Source: Marthasterias glacialis
Taxonomy: Eukaryota; Echinodermata; Asteroidea; Forcipulatida; Asteriidae
NCBI GenBank assembly: GCA_911728455.2
Contig: OU452223.1
Coordinates: 2,378,174-2,442,173, forward strand
DNA: 64,000 nt
Direction: 5' to 3'
Position 1 is the stretch's first letter. Every line of letters starts with the position of its first letter. The notes beneath the pieces were generated by a model that saw only the letters and a list, made by a program, of their open reading frames with translations, searched no databases and was not told the DNA's origin. Made by a program: the position numbers and the translations under genes. Positions 1-9,754 of this stretch are shown here, in pieces.

Positions 1-193
1 CTGAGGAACATCATTGGATTAACGTGTGAAAAACAGGCGAGTGCGTACTTGTGTACAACTGTGCAATCAACTTTGAGCGGCGAAAAGCGGCGCAATCCAC
101 ACAGCGTTGTACTAATGCTGCTCAGATTGAACAATTAACGGTTAATTAAAGTGAAATACGTTGTGCTTTGATGAATTTTTATGGTCTGGGACA
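1..193 (+). repeat. partial direct copy of the R1 repeat 5' part
   Basis: About 190 bases here recur almost unchanged at 339-530 (offset 338), with only a few substitutions. The copy stops at the same point as a part of the repeat annotated at 306-1087, so this is a local duplication or an end-truncated neighbouring copy. The intervening 194-338 contains no recognisable gene. Confidence 0.85.
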
Positions 194-305
194 AGTGAAG
201 TCATTATATTAGTTATTAAAAGCCAAACTAACATCTGATAACACAAATCAAGTTTAAAACGCTAAAAAAATTAGCGCTACCCCACCGCATTCATGTTTTT
301 GCGGT

Positions 306-1006
306 TTTCCCACCAAAAACCTGTACAGGTTCGCAACACTGAGGAACATCATTGGATTAACGTGTGAAAAACAGGCGAGTGCGTACTTGTGTACAACTGT
401 GCAATCAACTTTGAGCGGCGAAAAGCGGCGCAATCCACACAGCGTTGTACTAATGGTGCTCAGATTGAGCAATTAACAGTTAATTAAAGTGAAATACGTT
501 GTGCTTTGATGAATTTTTATGGTCTGGGACAACTCTTGGTAAAAGCAATCATGTTTTCTAAACGATCTTTGTAATAAAGCAATCTAAAATTCAATATATT
601 TTGAAAAATTGTGGTTTTTGACCTACCAAAAAGTTACACTTTTTGGGCCGTGCCTTTTGTACGCAGACACAAAACGTGCCATAAATGACGTCATGATGAC
701 GTGACAGACACAAACAATCCAAATTGCACATCTACAATATTGAACAAGTCTATAACTGAAAAGAAAATTAAGATCGGTTGTAGGCTTCCTGAGATAAGCT
801 GGAGACAAGAATGCTTAATTAATTATTCACACTGCTGTCTTATGGTTAATTAATTAATAATTATAATTTTATGATATCGTTTAGCTAAGTCAAGACACAA
901 GCTTTAACATGATATAGAATTTAACTTATAATGATAATTCAAAGAACGGCATTTTGTGCGCAGAAAAGTCATGTGTTAAGTCAATAGGGTTTTGGGGGAA
1001 ATAAAG

Positions 1007-1041
<35 letters not shown>

Positions 1042-1087
1042 TCTCGACAGAAACAATAGCTGTTCCGACTGATAGTCGGAACAGCTA
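306..1087 (+). repeat. R1 non-coding dispersed repeat with (AAT)n and 3' hairpin
   Basis: A repeat of about 780 bp that recurs at 48533-49287 along its full length. It begins near a palindrome (AACCTGTACAGGTT), carries a TGACGTCA site near 684, and ends with (AAT)n, an A tract, the stretch GACAGAAACAA and a 13-bp hairpin. No long reading frame survives, so I see it as non-autonomous. The 3' tail is shared with the neighbouring LINE, which suggests mobilisation by that LINE's enzymes (inference). Confidence 0.75.
1057..1087 (+). other. 3'-terminal hairpin of R1
   Basis: Thirteen perfect pairs (stem TAGCTGTTCCGAC, complementary arm GTCGGAACAGCTA) close a 5-nt loop TGATA. The same stem is present at 3748-3778 and, with one mismatch, at 49259-49287. 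Each follows (AAT)n and the stretch GACAGAAACAA. Confidence 0.9.
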
Positions 1088-1121
1088 ATAATAATAATAA
1101 TAATAATAACAATAATAATAA
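1088..1121 (+). repeat. (AAT)n microsatellite at the LINE 5' junction
   Basis: An almost pure AAT tract, broken once by a C, lies directly between the R1 hairpin and the first LINE-derived bases. Together with the AAT tract at 3690-3727 it brackets the LINE. Confidence 0.9.
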
Positions 1122-1176
1122 TGGTATTTGGGACCGACCAGTTCAGCACAACCGGCAAGCTGATTGGCTAACGGAT

Positions 1177-1467
1177 GTGAAAGATGAATTGAGAGGCGTA
1201 CAACAGCAAGAAGGATTCCAGATAGAAGTGGACAAAGTAAAAAGACAGGTAAGGAAAGTGCCAAACTGGAAAGCCCCCGGTCCGGATCATGTGCATGGGT
1301 ACTGGATTAAGAACTTCCGTAGTTTACATGAGCGAATGGCCCTACAACTGCAGGACTGTCTAGTACAGGGTAAGGTCCCCACCTGGATGACTGAAGCAAG
1401 AACGGTTTTGATAATGAAGGATGTCAAGAAAGGTAACATTGCAAGTAATTACAGACCAATCACATGA
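1177..1467 (+). pseudogene. LINE reverse transcriptase, N-terminal fragment
   Basis: This 96-codon frame carries the start of the reverse transcriptase fingers. KAPGPDHVHGYW matches the RT motif KxPGPDxx, and SNYRPIT matches the conserved motif preceding the first palm block. The frame stops exactly where SNYRPIT should continue, because bases are missing and the frame shifts; the RT resumes at 1464 in another frame. The first residues are arbitrary, since the element is truncated upstream. Confidence 0.85.
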
Positions 1468-2348
1468 CCAGTATGATTGCAGAGGATCTTTATCGCCATA
1501 TGGATGACCATCAGTTGTTTCCGGAGGAGCAGAAAGGCTGTAAGAAGCGGTCCAGAGGTACGAAAGATCAACTTATCATCGATAAGGCTGTGCTAAAGGA
1601 CTGCAGGAGCAGAAAGACTAACTTGGCAATGGCGTGGATCGATTACAAGAAGGCGTACGATATGGTGTCACACACATGGATAATGGAATGTCTGGACATG
1701 GTTGGAGTGGCCGATGCAGTAAAACGTCTTCTGAGTGAGAGCATGAAGACGTGGCGAACGAATCTGACAGCCAACAACGATAGTCGGGGCAAGGTATGCA
1801 TAAGAAGAGGTATTTTCCAGGGTGACTCTCTGTCTCCGCTGCTTTTTGTTCTGGCATTGATGCCCCTGTCGATGATTCTGAGGAAGGTGAGTGCTGGCTA
1901 TGTAATGAAGAGGGACGGATGTAGGATCAACCATCTCCTTTTTATGGACGATTTGAAGTTATTTGCCAAGAATGAGGCGGAGATCGATTCTTTGGTGCAG
2001 ACCGTCAGGATTTTCAGTGATGACATCGGGATGCAGTTTGGTCTGGAGAAATGTGCTTCAATGACCATGAAGAGGGGAAAGAGGGTACATTCCGATGGCA
2101 TCGCTCTGCCAGATGGTGCACAGATGAGGGCTTTGGGTGAGGAGGAAAGTTATCGGTATCTTGGTGTACTAGAATCGGACCACGTCCTTCATGAGGAATC
2201 AAAGGTAAGGCTGAGGGCAGAATACATCAGGGCTTTGGGTGAGGAGGAAAGTTATCGGTATCTTGGTGTACTAGAATCGGACCACGTCCTTCATGAGGAA
2301 TCAAAGGTAAGGCTGAGGGCAGAATACATCAGGCGGGTGAAGAAATGA
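1464..2348 (+). pseudogene. LINE reverse transcriptase, palm and thumb fragment
   Basis: The 294-codon frame carries the RT palm: WIDYKKAYD (residues 58-66, catalytic Asp in block A), [13 protein letters not shown] (116-128, block B) and FMDD (160-163, at 1941-1952, the catalytic YxDD-type motif with Met at the second position). The C-terminal 75 residues contain two copies of a 34-residue block, from an in-frame 102-bp duplication. A further 119-bp duplication throws the frame and causes the stop at 2346-2348. The 4-base overlap with both neighbouring frames is a by-product of these lesions. Confidence 0.9.
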
Positions 2349-2463
2349 GGGCTTTGGGTGAGGAGGAAAGTTATCGGTATCTTGGTGTACTAGAATCGGA
2401 CCACGTCCTTCATGAGGAATCAAAGGTAAGGCTGAGGGCAGAATACATCAGGCGGGTGAAGAA
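2127..2463 (+). repeat. 102/119-bp tandem triplication inside the LINE coding region
   Basis: The block beginning AGGGCTTTGGGTGAGGAG starts at 2127, 2229 and 2348. The first step is 102 bp (in frame), the second 119 bp (frame-shifting). The copies are essentially identical, so the duplication is recent compared with the age implied by other lesions. Confidence 0.95.
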
Positions 2464-3607
2464 ATGTTTAAAGTCCAAACTGAACGGGGGAAACATGATC
2501 AAGGCGATTAACACATGGGCCGTGTCTTTGATGAGGTACAGTGGGGGTATTATTGAGTGGACTAAAGAAGATCTAGATGTCACTGACAGAAGGACAAGAA
2601 AGCTGATGACCATGCATGGCATGCTACATCCGCGGGCAAATGTCAGCAGACTCTATCTTCCGAGGTCAGAGGGCGGAAGGGGGTTACTGAGCGTGACAGA
2701 CAGCATTAACATCGAGCGAAGGAGCCTGCATCGTCATGTCAGGAGCACTGAGGAGAACTTGCTGAAAATTGCACGAAAGTACATGACGGCAGACGAAGCT
2801 GGGCCGAAGGAGTACAAGAGGGAAAGGAAAGAGGAAAGACACCAAGATTGGAGGAACAAGCCACTCCATGGCCGGTTCCTGAGATGTACAGAAGAAGTGG
2901 CGAGTTGCAAATCCTGGAATTGGTTAAAGAGCGGAGAACTGAAGAAGGAAACCGAGGGCTTGATTACTGCGGCGCAAGACCAGTCTCTAAGGACAAATGT
3001 AATGAAGGCGAGGATAGAGAAAGCAAACGTCTCTCCTCTGTGTAGAATGTGCAACAAAGCAGAAGAGACTGTATTTCATATTGTCAGCGAATGCAGTAAG
3101 ATGGCTCAGACGGAGTACAAAGGCAGACATGACATGTTGGCTAAGGTTATTCACTGGGATCTATGTAAGAAGTATGGTGTCCAGGTACATGCCAAGTGGT
3201 ACAACCATGTTCCAGAGAAAGTTGTAGAGACCGACGAGGTCAAGATCCTCTGGGACTTTAACATTCAGACTGATCATGTTATAGAACATAGACGTCCGGA
3301 TGTTGTAGTCTTAGATAAGATGAAGAAGATATGTCATATCATCGACATAGCTGTGCCGGGTGATATAAGGGTAGCTTCTAAGGAGATGGACAAGATCGAG
3401 AAGTACCAGGACTTGGCCAGGGAACTTCGTAAGATTTGGCAGGTGAAAGTGAAAGTAGTCCCCGTGGTAGTTGGAGCACTTGGCACCATTCCAAAGGCAC
3501 TGGAGAACCATCTGGATCAAATAGGCACAACTGTGAGGGTAGATTTGCTGCAGAAGGCGGCACTTTTGGGAACAGCTAGGATCCTGCGAAAGACCCTCGA
3601 GATCTAA
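2345..3607 (+). pseudogene. LINE C-terminal region: zinc knuckle and restriction-like endonuclease
   Basis: 420 codons. The first 40 residues repeat the duplicated thumb block. A CCHC knuckle lies at C233, C236, H245 and C250. The endonuclease core follows: RRPDVVV (316-322), HIIDIAVPGD (331-340) and EKYQDLARELRK (352-363), the R-PD-D-K pattern of the R2-type nuclease that nicks the target for target-primed reverse transcription. This segment has no internal stop and ends naturally at TAA, so the 3' half is much better preserved than the 5' half. Disconnected from the RT, it is not expected to act. Confidence 0.9.
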
Positions 3608-3689
3608 GGCTACGGGACGTAGCCCGACTCGAGGAGTTACCGGCAACGAGGAAAATGAGATCTTTCCTTGGTATGCTGTGATATCGTGA

Positions 3690-3723
<34 letters not shown>

Positions 3724-3778
3724 TAATAAAAATCTTGACAGAAACAATAGCTGTTCCGACTGATGGTCGGAACAGCTA
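3690..3778 (+). other. (AAT)n and terminal hairpin of the LINE
   Basis: A pure AAT tract is followed by AAAAATCTTGACAGAAACAA and a perfect 13-bp stem (3748-3760 with 3766-3778) closing the loop TGATG. This layout equals the 3' end of R1 even though the bodies of the two elements differ. Confidence 0.9.
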
Positions 3779-3969
3779 ATTAGTTAGTTCTGAAAAGAAA
3801 CTCACATTAACCAATTCAAACTGGATGATGCAAATAGCAGCGGTGTAGTCAGGATTTTTTTTACTAGGGAGCATTGTTTGTCAATGGGGGGCCCAGGTAC
3901 CATGTTTTTTAATGAATTACATGTATCTTCGGTTTTTTTTGTGGGAGGTAACTTCAGGCCCTTCTTGGG

Positions 3970-4570
3970 TACGCAGCTGGTGGTGAATACATGCAAATGT
4001 TTCCCCTGCCTGAAAATAGAGGCCAAGTAAAGACGCCATTATGTTATTTCAGACCACCAGAGCAAAGATCGCCCGGTCATTCAATTGCGGAGTTTGCACA
4101 GACCACACACAAGCCATCTAATGCTTGATTCACCCACACAACGACAAAAAAAGATCTTGAATAAAGTCAATTTTTGTGACCATCGAGAAGCAGTTTATGT
4201 GTAATCCCCAATTAAAACCTTTGTCCTTTTGTTCAAAGAGGAAGATTATGAGGTATCAAGAGCCTTCCACCATTGTTCATTCATTGTATTTCGGCTCAAT
4301 GGAGTGAGCCGGCAATCGAGCCATTATTCCGTGTTTAGTACCACTCTTATAACGTAGGTATCGGCTGATGTTTTGCAATTTGACACTCCCTCGGTCAAGA
4401 GAACAAAACGAACGATCCAATAAAGATAATCTTTGTTCTCTTGGCATTGTCAATTCAGGGTTTCTTTGTGCCAGTGGTAACCTTAAAGAAAAACGACTGC
4501 AGCAATTCCACCAAAAGAATCCTGCCAGGGAGACTGCAGAAAAAAAAATATCTTGACAGCAACTGGTTAA
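3970..4570 (+). repeat. left arm of a long inverted repeat around the first fibrinogen exon
   Basis: About 600 bp align, with indels, to the reverse complement of 5495-6122. Good anchors are TTTAGTACCACTC, CCTTTGTCCTTTTGTTC and CCTTCCACCATTG. The arm includes an exon-like coding stretch near its inner end (4420-4602). It lies in the intron upstream of the fibrinogen exon at 5106. Confidence 0.8.
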
Positions 4571-4602
4571 TGAGATGTACTATGGCTAATAAAGTATATT
4601 AA
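4420..4602 (+). pseudogene. exon-like frame with signal-peptide-like start (copy 1)
   Basis: From an ATA codon the frame reads a charged start, a hydrophobic stretch (IIFVLLALS), then polar, Lys-rich sequence containing KRILPG. The inverted copy at 5426-5662 keeps the same reading. Many differences between the copies are synonymous third-position changes, which suggests that the ancestor was translated. Neither copy has ATG at the expected start (ATA here, TTG there). I do not recognise the family. It may be a decayed first exon of a secreted protein. Confidence 0.35.
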
Positions 4603-5105
4603 TTATTAAATTGCATAAGCGTGTATGATGCCAACATCGCTGTAGTAAATCAATGCACTGATCAAAATAATCCACATTCCTGTCTGATAATAAAATATGT
4701 AGCTATTCTGATGCTTAACATTTCATGACTCATGAGTGTTTTTCTGCAGTGTAAACTAGACTTTTAAATCGTTTACTACTAAAAGAAAAAAAATCTACAA
4801 TAAAATGCAAAACATATGTTTTGAAAATAGGAATACTGAAACTGTATAGCTAAATGATATTATTTGTTGTTGCTGTTATTCAACAAAATGTTGTTCCATC
4901 AATCTAACAAGACATCAACAATGAAAAAGTAAACTGTATCTGAGAATTCTTACCAAAGTTTACAACAAATGTTTTTATCTTGTCAGAGTTTTGTTTTGAA
5001 ATAACAACTTTAAACACAAGTTGAAGATACATCTGATGTTAATGTAAGAAGTGATCTTTACAACACAGTGTTAAATGGTCTAAAACCTAACATTTTTATT
5101 TTCAG

Positions 5106-5364
5106 GTGGTCCAGCGGCGATATGATGGATCAGTCAATTTCAACCGCAATTGGGCAGATTACAAGAATGGCTTTGGATTATTGGATGGTGAGTTCTGGCT
5201 TGGAAATGAGATCATACATAAACTGACTGAAGAAGGGAACTGGACAATCCGTATGGACCTCACCAATGAACATGGCAGTACTGGTCATCTGATGAAACTA
5301 CCCTTTCACATCAAACAAGACAATTACACCCTGTCTTATGGCTACTCCAGTGTTCAACCCACTG
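5106..5364 (+). CDS. exon: fibrinogen-related domain, middle segment
   Basis: The acceptor TTTTATTTTCAG precedes GTG, and the donor is CTG/GTATGT. The 86 codons begin [12 protein letters not shown] and contain [10 protein letters not shown] and [14 protein letters not shown], all hallmarks of the fibrinogen C-terminal domain after its GGGWT motif. The exon ends at YGYSSVQPT with one spare base (phase 1). In canonical domains this is the variable loop after the strand ending in GYSG, just before the segment leading to the calcium site. No start codon is needed, because this is an internal exon. It is flanked by long inverted repeats. Confidence 0.92.
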
Positions 5365-5425
5365 GTATGTATAAAATCATTTGCTTTGATTAATTTTCTT
5401 AGACTGGGAAAGTCTACTACATCTT

Positions 5426-5662
5426 CTAGTAAATATCGCGCAATAATTGTAAAAACATTTGATTATGAAATACAAGTGATGTTTTGAAGGGCCTGCCAGT
5501 ATTTAACCAGTTGTCGTCGAGATCCTTTTTTGTTTTGTTTTTGCCCTGTCCACCTGGGAGGATTCTTTTGGCAGAATTGCTGGAATCATTCTTCTTTGGG
5601 GGTATTGCTGGCACAAAGAAACCATGGCTGGACAATGCCACAAGAACAAAGATTCTCTTCAA
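5426..5662 (-). pseudogene. exon-like frame with signal-peptide-like start (copy 2)
   Basis: Inverted partner of the frame at 4420-4602. Read on the minus strand from a TTG at 5662 it gives KRIFVLVALSSHGFFVP, then a Lys/Asn-rich segment with KRILPGG and GKNKTKK. The similarity continues upstream into what would be the untranslated leader. The product is unknown; a duplicated first exon of a secreted protein is the simplest reading. It could also be coding sequence of a repeat family. Confidence 0.35.
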
Positions 5663-6122
5663 TAGATCGTCCGTTTTGTTTTCACGACCGAGAAAATGTC
5701 AAATTCACGCACCGTGAATTGCAAAACACTGGCCGTTACCTACAGCAAAGGAGTGGTACTAAATATTAAACCATAGCTTGATTACCGGTTCACTCTGACT
5801 TACCCCCATTCAGCCATAATACAATGAATGGACAATGGTGGAAGCACCTTGATGCCTCTTAATCCTCTCCTTGGAACAAAAGGACAAAGGTCTGGAATCG
5901 AGATTACACAAAAACCACCTCAATAGCCAAAAAAAGCCAATAAATTCAAGACCATTTGTATTAGTGTGGGTAAAATGAAGCATTAGAATGTGTGTGTGTG
6001 GTCTGTGCATGCTTAGCAGTGGAATGTCTGGGCAAGGTTTGCTTCGGTATTCCCATTTTACACATTGGCATCTTGACACGGCTTCCGTTTCCAGGTAGGG
6101 GAAACATATGCGTGTATACACA
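5495..6122 (-). repeat. right arm of the long inverted repeat
   Basis: Reverse complement of 3970-4570 with substitutions and small indels. It lies in the intron between the fibrinogen middle exon and the first discoidin exon, so the two arms face each other across exon 5106-5364, about 0.9 kb apart. Confidence 0.8.
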
Positions 6123-6314
6123 TCATCCTGCGCCTACTGGTTAATACATGTTTTGGTTCTTTTTGAGACATATTTTAAAATTGTGAACCAAATTAACATA
6201 AAATATAAAAAACTAATCCATCAGTTGACTCCTGGTTAAAGTAAAATTTAAATAAAAACAAAATCTTATTTTGTTACCAATTTTATCATTTATTTGTGTT
6301 GTATTTTGTTTCAG

Positions 6315-6640
6315 TTGGTAGATATTGTGGGCATCATCTTGGAATAGGAGATAGGAGTATTGCTGATGATAGAATCACAGCATCTAGTCAATGGGGTTCA
6401 TTGTTACTGCCAAGTAATGCACGACTGAACCTGCACCGTTACTGGTGTCCAGCTAGAGGACAATATGAAGATTCATGGCTTCAAGTAGATATGGGTTCAG
6501 AGCCTGTGCAGATTGAGGGTGTTATCACACAGGGCAGACCATACAGTAACCAGTATGTGACACATTACCAGGTACAATACAGCATTGATGGTAATGCACG
6601 GCTGTATGTGAATGGGACATCTCCCCTTTTAACTCCACAG
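6315..6640 (+). CDS. exon: discoidin (F5/8 type C) domain 1, first part
   Basis: Acceptor TTGTTTCAG, donor CAG/GTAAGA; phase 1 in, phase 0 out. It opens with YCGHHLGIGDRSIADDRITA, the Cys-start of an F5/8C domain, followed by ITASS, LNLHRYWCPA, DSWLQVDMGS and VITQGRPYSNQYVTHYQVQY. These are the conserved spine of the family (ITASSxW, WLQVDLG, GVxTQGR, V-Y-V-xYS). One extra Cys (in YWCPA) lies within the domain. The exon is nearly the same length as the corresponding exon of domain 2 (326 versus 323 nt). Confidence 0.93.
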
Positions 6641-6737
6641 GTAAGATTATTGAGCAAAGACATCCCAACATTTATTCCTTGTCAACATAGACACTTACCT
6701 AACAATACAACAATAATAGTAGTTATAATGTGCCATC

Positions 6738-6950
6738 TAGGTAACTGATTCCAACTTATTCCAAGACACACACTGTAAAACAGTTGGGTATTATGTTGGG
6801 AAAGATTTATTACCCAGATGTTGGTCATTTCTAGTATAAAAGTTAGGTAACTGATTCCAACTTATTCCAAGACACACACTGTAAAACAGTTGGGTATTAT
6901 GTTGGGGAAAGATTTATTACCCAGATGTTGGTCATTTCTAGTATAAAAGT
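6738..6950 (+). repeat. 106-bp tandem duplication in intron 2
   Basis: Two nearly identical copies (6738-6843 and 6844-6950) begin TAGGTAACTGATTCC; they differ by a single G in the run after TATGTTGGG. The near-identity indicates a recent slip or unequal exchange. No function is seen. Confidence 0.95.
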
Positions 6951-8239
6951 TGGTCACTTTTTAAAAGGATTACCCAGCACATCTTGCTTAACTTTGTGAA
7001 AGACGTTACACATCAAGTTGTGAAAAATTTATTCAGATGTCTCATACTTAATGACTCCAACTGAGATGGGCATTTATTGTCCTTTTAATGGGTCAATAAA
7101 TTGTAAACATTGATTTTTTTTTACCAACAACATACAAATTTAAGTGACCAACTAGAATTGATTTTCCGATGATCAGTAAGCCTATACCAAACTAATAATG
7201 GTAATAAGATCATTTTGAAATGCGCTGACATTATCAGAAAAAAGCACTATGTAGCAGCTTTGCCAAACGATGAAAACTATCGGAAGCTCATGACATCTGT
7301 TACCAATGAACAGCTGTCAGTTTTTTTTTTGCGTTTTTGCTGTGTCAAAAAATATACAAAATAAAACTATTACAGCCAGGGCCTAATAATAAATGCTGAC
7401 AAACCGGCTACATGCTTGCAAGTTTCCATTTTTGTGATTGAACATAAAAATATATTTTATAAACATTAATTTCTGCATGCAATATATAGTAATTTATTAA
7501 GCTCAAGCTCACGTTTGATCGAAGGTTGGTAAGAGTTATCAAATTTTATACCTACAAAATAGTAAATACAGGTCACTATGTCACACACGGAAGTCTTCCA
7601 ATATTTGTTATGCACAATATTGGTCTACATTTTATATAAAAACGTTGACCAATATTTGAGTTTTCTTTTCACACCTGGGAAAAATTAATTTACATTAATA
7701 GCTTTACACCAAAACATAATGCCATGTGCACCTGCAGCTGTATGTGCTACAAGTTTAAAAACAAGTACAGACTAATGACCCACTGCCTAATTTTTGCAGT
7801 ACATTGCGTGACGACAGCCCCTGGGTGTGGCACGCATGTAGATTACTCACGCTCTTCCCTCATCAGAGCACCATCATACACACTAGCTGCAATCAAATCA
7901 GGGGTGATGTTCATGAAGTCCCAGCTTGCACCATCAGTACCAGTAGTCCGAGTTACTGAACACTCTACAACGCTTTTTTAACATTTGAACATTATCTGGT
8001 GCATGGAGGGTCCAAATGAATTCTATTCAAAACTTGGGACATGTGTACAAATGCTTAAGTACATGATTCAAGTCCGTCAGACAGAGAGTGACAAAAAACT
8101 GCTCCATCAAAATCCATCAAAGACCTCTATATTAATGTACTTTAAACACACCAGAAGTCTGCAGGAGATCTTGCCAGTCATTATAATGGTATGATTGTGT
8201 CAGATACATTTCTGAAAAAAAGATAAATTTGGGGCTACA

Positions 8240-8431
8240 AATCTGAACTGATGACCGCAACGATGCCGGTGGGTGCATTTCCAATTTGCCCAAGAAGCAC
8301 AATAAGGATTGCGCACAATATGGCCCAGTCTATCGGGCAAAATTGTGCGTAATCCTCAAATTGCGCTTCTTGTGTAAATTGGAAATGCGTTCCACTCGTA
8401 ATCATCATTGTGATCATCAGTTCAGAATTTT
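8240..8431. repeat. 192-bp foldback element (long imperfect hairpin) in intron 2
   Basis: The outer ends (ATCTGAACTGATGA and TCATCAGTTCAGAAT) and the inner arms (GCATTTCCAATTT with AAATTGGAAATGC; AAGAAGC with GCTTCTT) pair over about 90 bases per arm around a loop near 8329-8336. It could be a MITE or a hairpin transcript such as a microRNA precursor. Confidence 0.85.
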
Positions 8432-8757
8432 GGCGGAAAATTTCTCAGACCACCATATTGAATGGCAACATCTCCTGCATACTTCAGGTGAGTTTAAAGT
8501 ACATTGTAGAGGTCTTTGATAGATTTTGGAGCAGCTTTTTGTCACTCCCTCACTGACAGACATTAATCTATCTGGCAACATGTGATTGGGACATCTACAT
8601 CTTCACCAGAGGTGGGATTACATTCAGCACAGTCCTTCCCAAGATGTATTCCTAGTAAACAGACTAATTTTAATAAAGCTGTACAGTAATTCTTCATCAT
8701 TTATTTACTTTTCAAATGGTTGTTTCTTATCATGTTCTCCTGTATTTTCATTGACAG

Positions 8758-8896
8758 ACATTCTCTGGCAACACTGATAGAGACACCCCAGTTACCAACA
8801 TATTCAAGCAGCCTATTCAAGCACGATACATCCGCATCAAACCAACAGCTTGGAATGAGTATCAAGCCCTACGTATTGAGCTCCTTGGCTGCAGAG
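8758..8896 (+). CDS. exon: discoidin domain 1, second part
   Basis: Acceptor TTCATTGACAG, donor GAG/GTAAGT; phase 0 in, phase 1 out. It encodes TFSGNTDRDTPVTNIFKQPI, then ARYIRIKPTAW and LRIELLGC, the typical end of an F5/8C domain in which the last Cys pairs with the one at its start. Together with 6315-6640 this makes a complete domain of about 150 residues. Confidence 0.93.
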
Positions 8897-9179
8897 GTAA
8901 GTGATATCGCTCAGTGATGTCTGGTGCCATCAGACATCACTGACGTCTAATTAATTCCTGCTTCACGTGACATAATTAGACAAGAAAAAAAAACGATCTT
9001 TTCGCTGCCTTCTTAATGCAAACAAACATTAAAAATCACTCTCTGGTTGATGCAAGACGGGAAAATTGACACAAAAAAAACGTGTTGTAAACTTGCGTAA
9101 AGGTACGCAGTACCAGGCAGGGAAATCCCCTCTTAAATCAATGGTGTGCATGTTAATTAGGTTCAGAAGGCAACCAGCC

Positions 9180-9400
9180 AATAAGAAAATTCATTACACG
9201 CTCTGTACTACTTAACATTTTTTATATTGGTTGAATTCCCAAATAATGAAGGAATTCAGCCAATAGAAAAATTTGTTATGAGCTACATGTATGAAATCAG
9301 CTAGTATGTGAGTTATTTTCTATTGGTTGAATTTCTACATATACATGTAATATAGAAATTCAGCCAATAGGAACTTTCATTAGGAGCTACATGTGGGAAT
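9180..9400. repeat. short inverted repeats with TTGGTTGAATT / AATTCAGCCAA arms
   Basis: Two successive hairpins (about 9228-9270 and 9318-9371) share arms related to TATTGGTTGAATT. They look like tandem decayed copies of a small foldback repeat. The rest of intron 3 up to about 9750 shows nothing else. Confidence 0.6.
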
Positions 9401-9754
9401 CCAGCCAGCAAGTGCATTGTTTAATCAGCATTGCAACCAGTAAGTCACACTATTACAATCCAAAACTATTATTCTCAACAAAAAATCTTGCATCTTTTTC
9501 GTGTATTTTTGAGCCTGGTTTTGCCCCACAATACATGCAAAACAAACGAGCTAATTCTACTGGTAGTATTATCTATTTTGCTGATACTTCAGTAGTTCGC
9601 TGGTTACCAGTGATGTGTGCACTAACATAACGCACAATGGTTGTTAGTTTTTTACTTAAGCCGTGTGAAAGCTCGCTAAATTAGTCATGCACAATGACAA
9701 TAAACAATCAGCGCTTGTAAAATGTGTAGCAAGGGAAGTTGGTTATTTTTTCAC

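Larger units (their letters stand above)
1122..3778 (+). mobile_element. 5'-truncated non-LTR retrotransposon with restriction-like endonuclease (R2/R4/NeSL-like group)
   Basis: A LINE remnant reads through reverse transcriptase fingers and palm, a CCHC zinc knuckle and a PD-(D/E)xK restriction-like endonuclease, in the order typical of the early-branching LINE clades (CRE, R2, R4/Dong, NeSL, Hero). The N-terminal DNA-binding region is absent, so the copy is 5'-truncated. It ends with a short untranslated region, (AAT)n and a 31-nt hairpin. The open frame is broken at about 1464 and at 2348. AAT tracts on both sides recall the Dong/R4 habit of inserting into TAA repeats (established for Bombyx Dong), but I cannot fix the clade without a tree. 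Confidence 0.85.

Noticed and set aside
1041-1087. Hammerhead-ribozyme-like letters (CTGATG next to GAAAC) in the hairpin tail
   Set aside because: The order and spacing of the core boxes do not fit any hammerhead topology, and the CTGATG lies in a loop within a simple stem.
2345-2348. ATGA stop-start overlap as translational coupling of two LINE proteins
   Set aside because: The overlap arises from the 119-bp tandem duplication and interrupts the RT thumb; it is a lesion, not a designed junction.
7724-8194. Two plus-strand frames in intron 2 as extra exons
   Set aside because: No domain similarity; including them would break the exact phase match between the discoidin exons.
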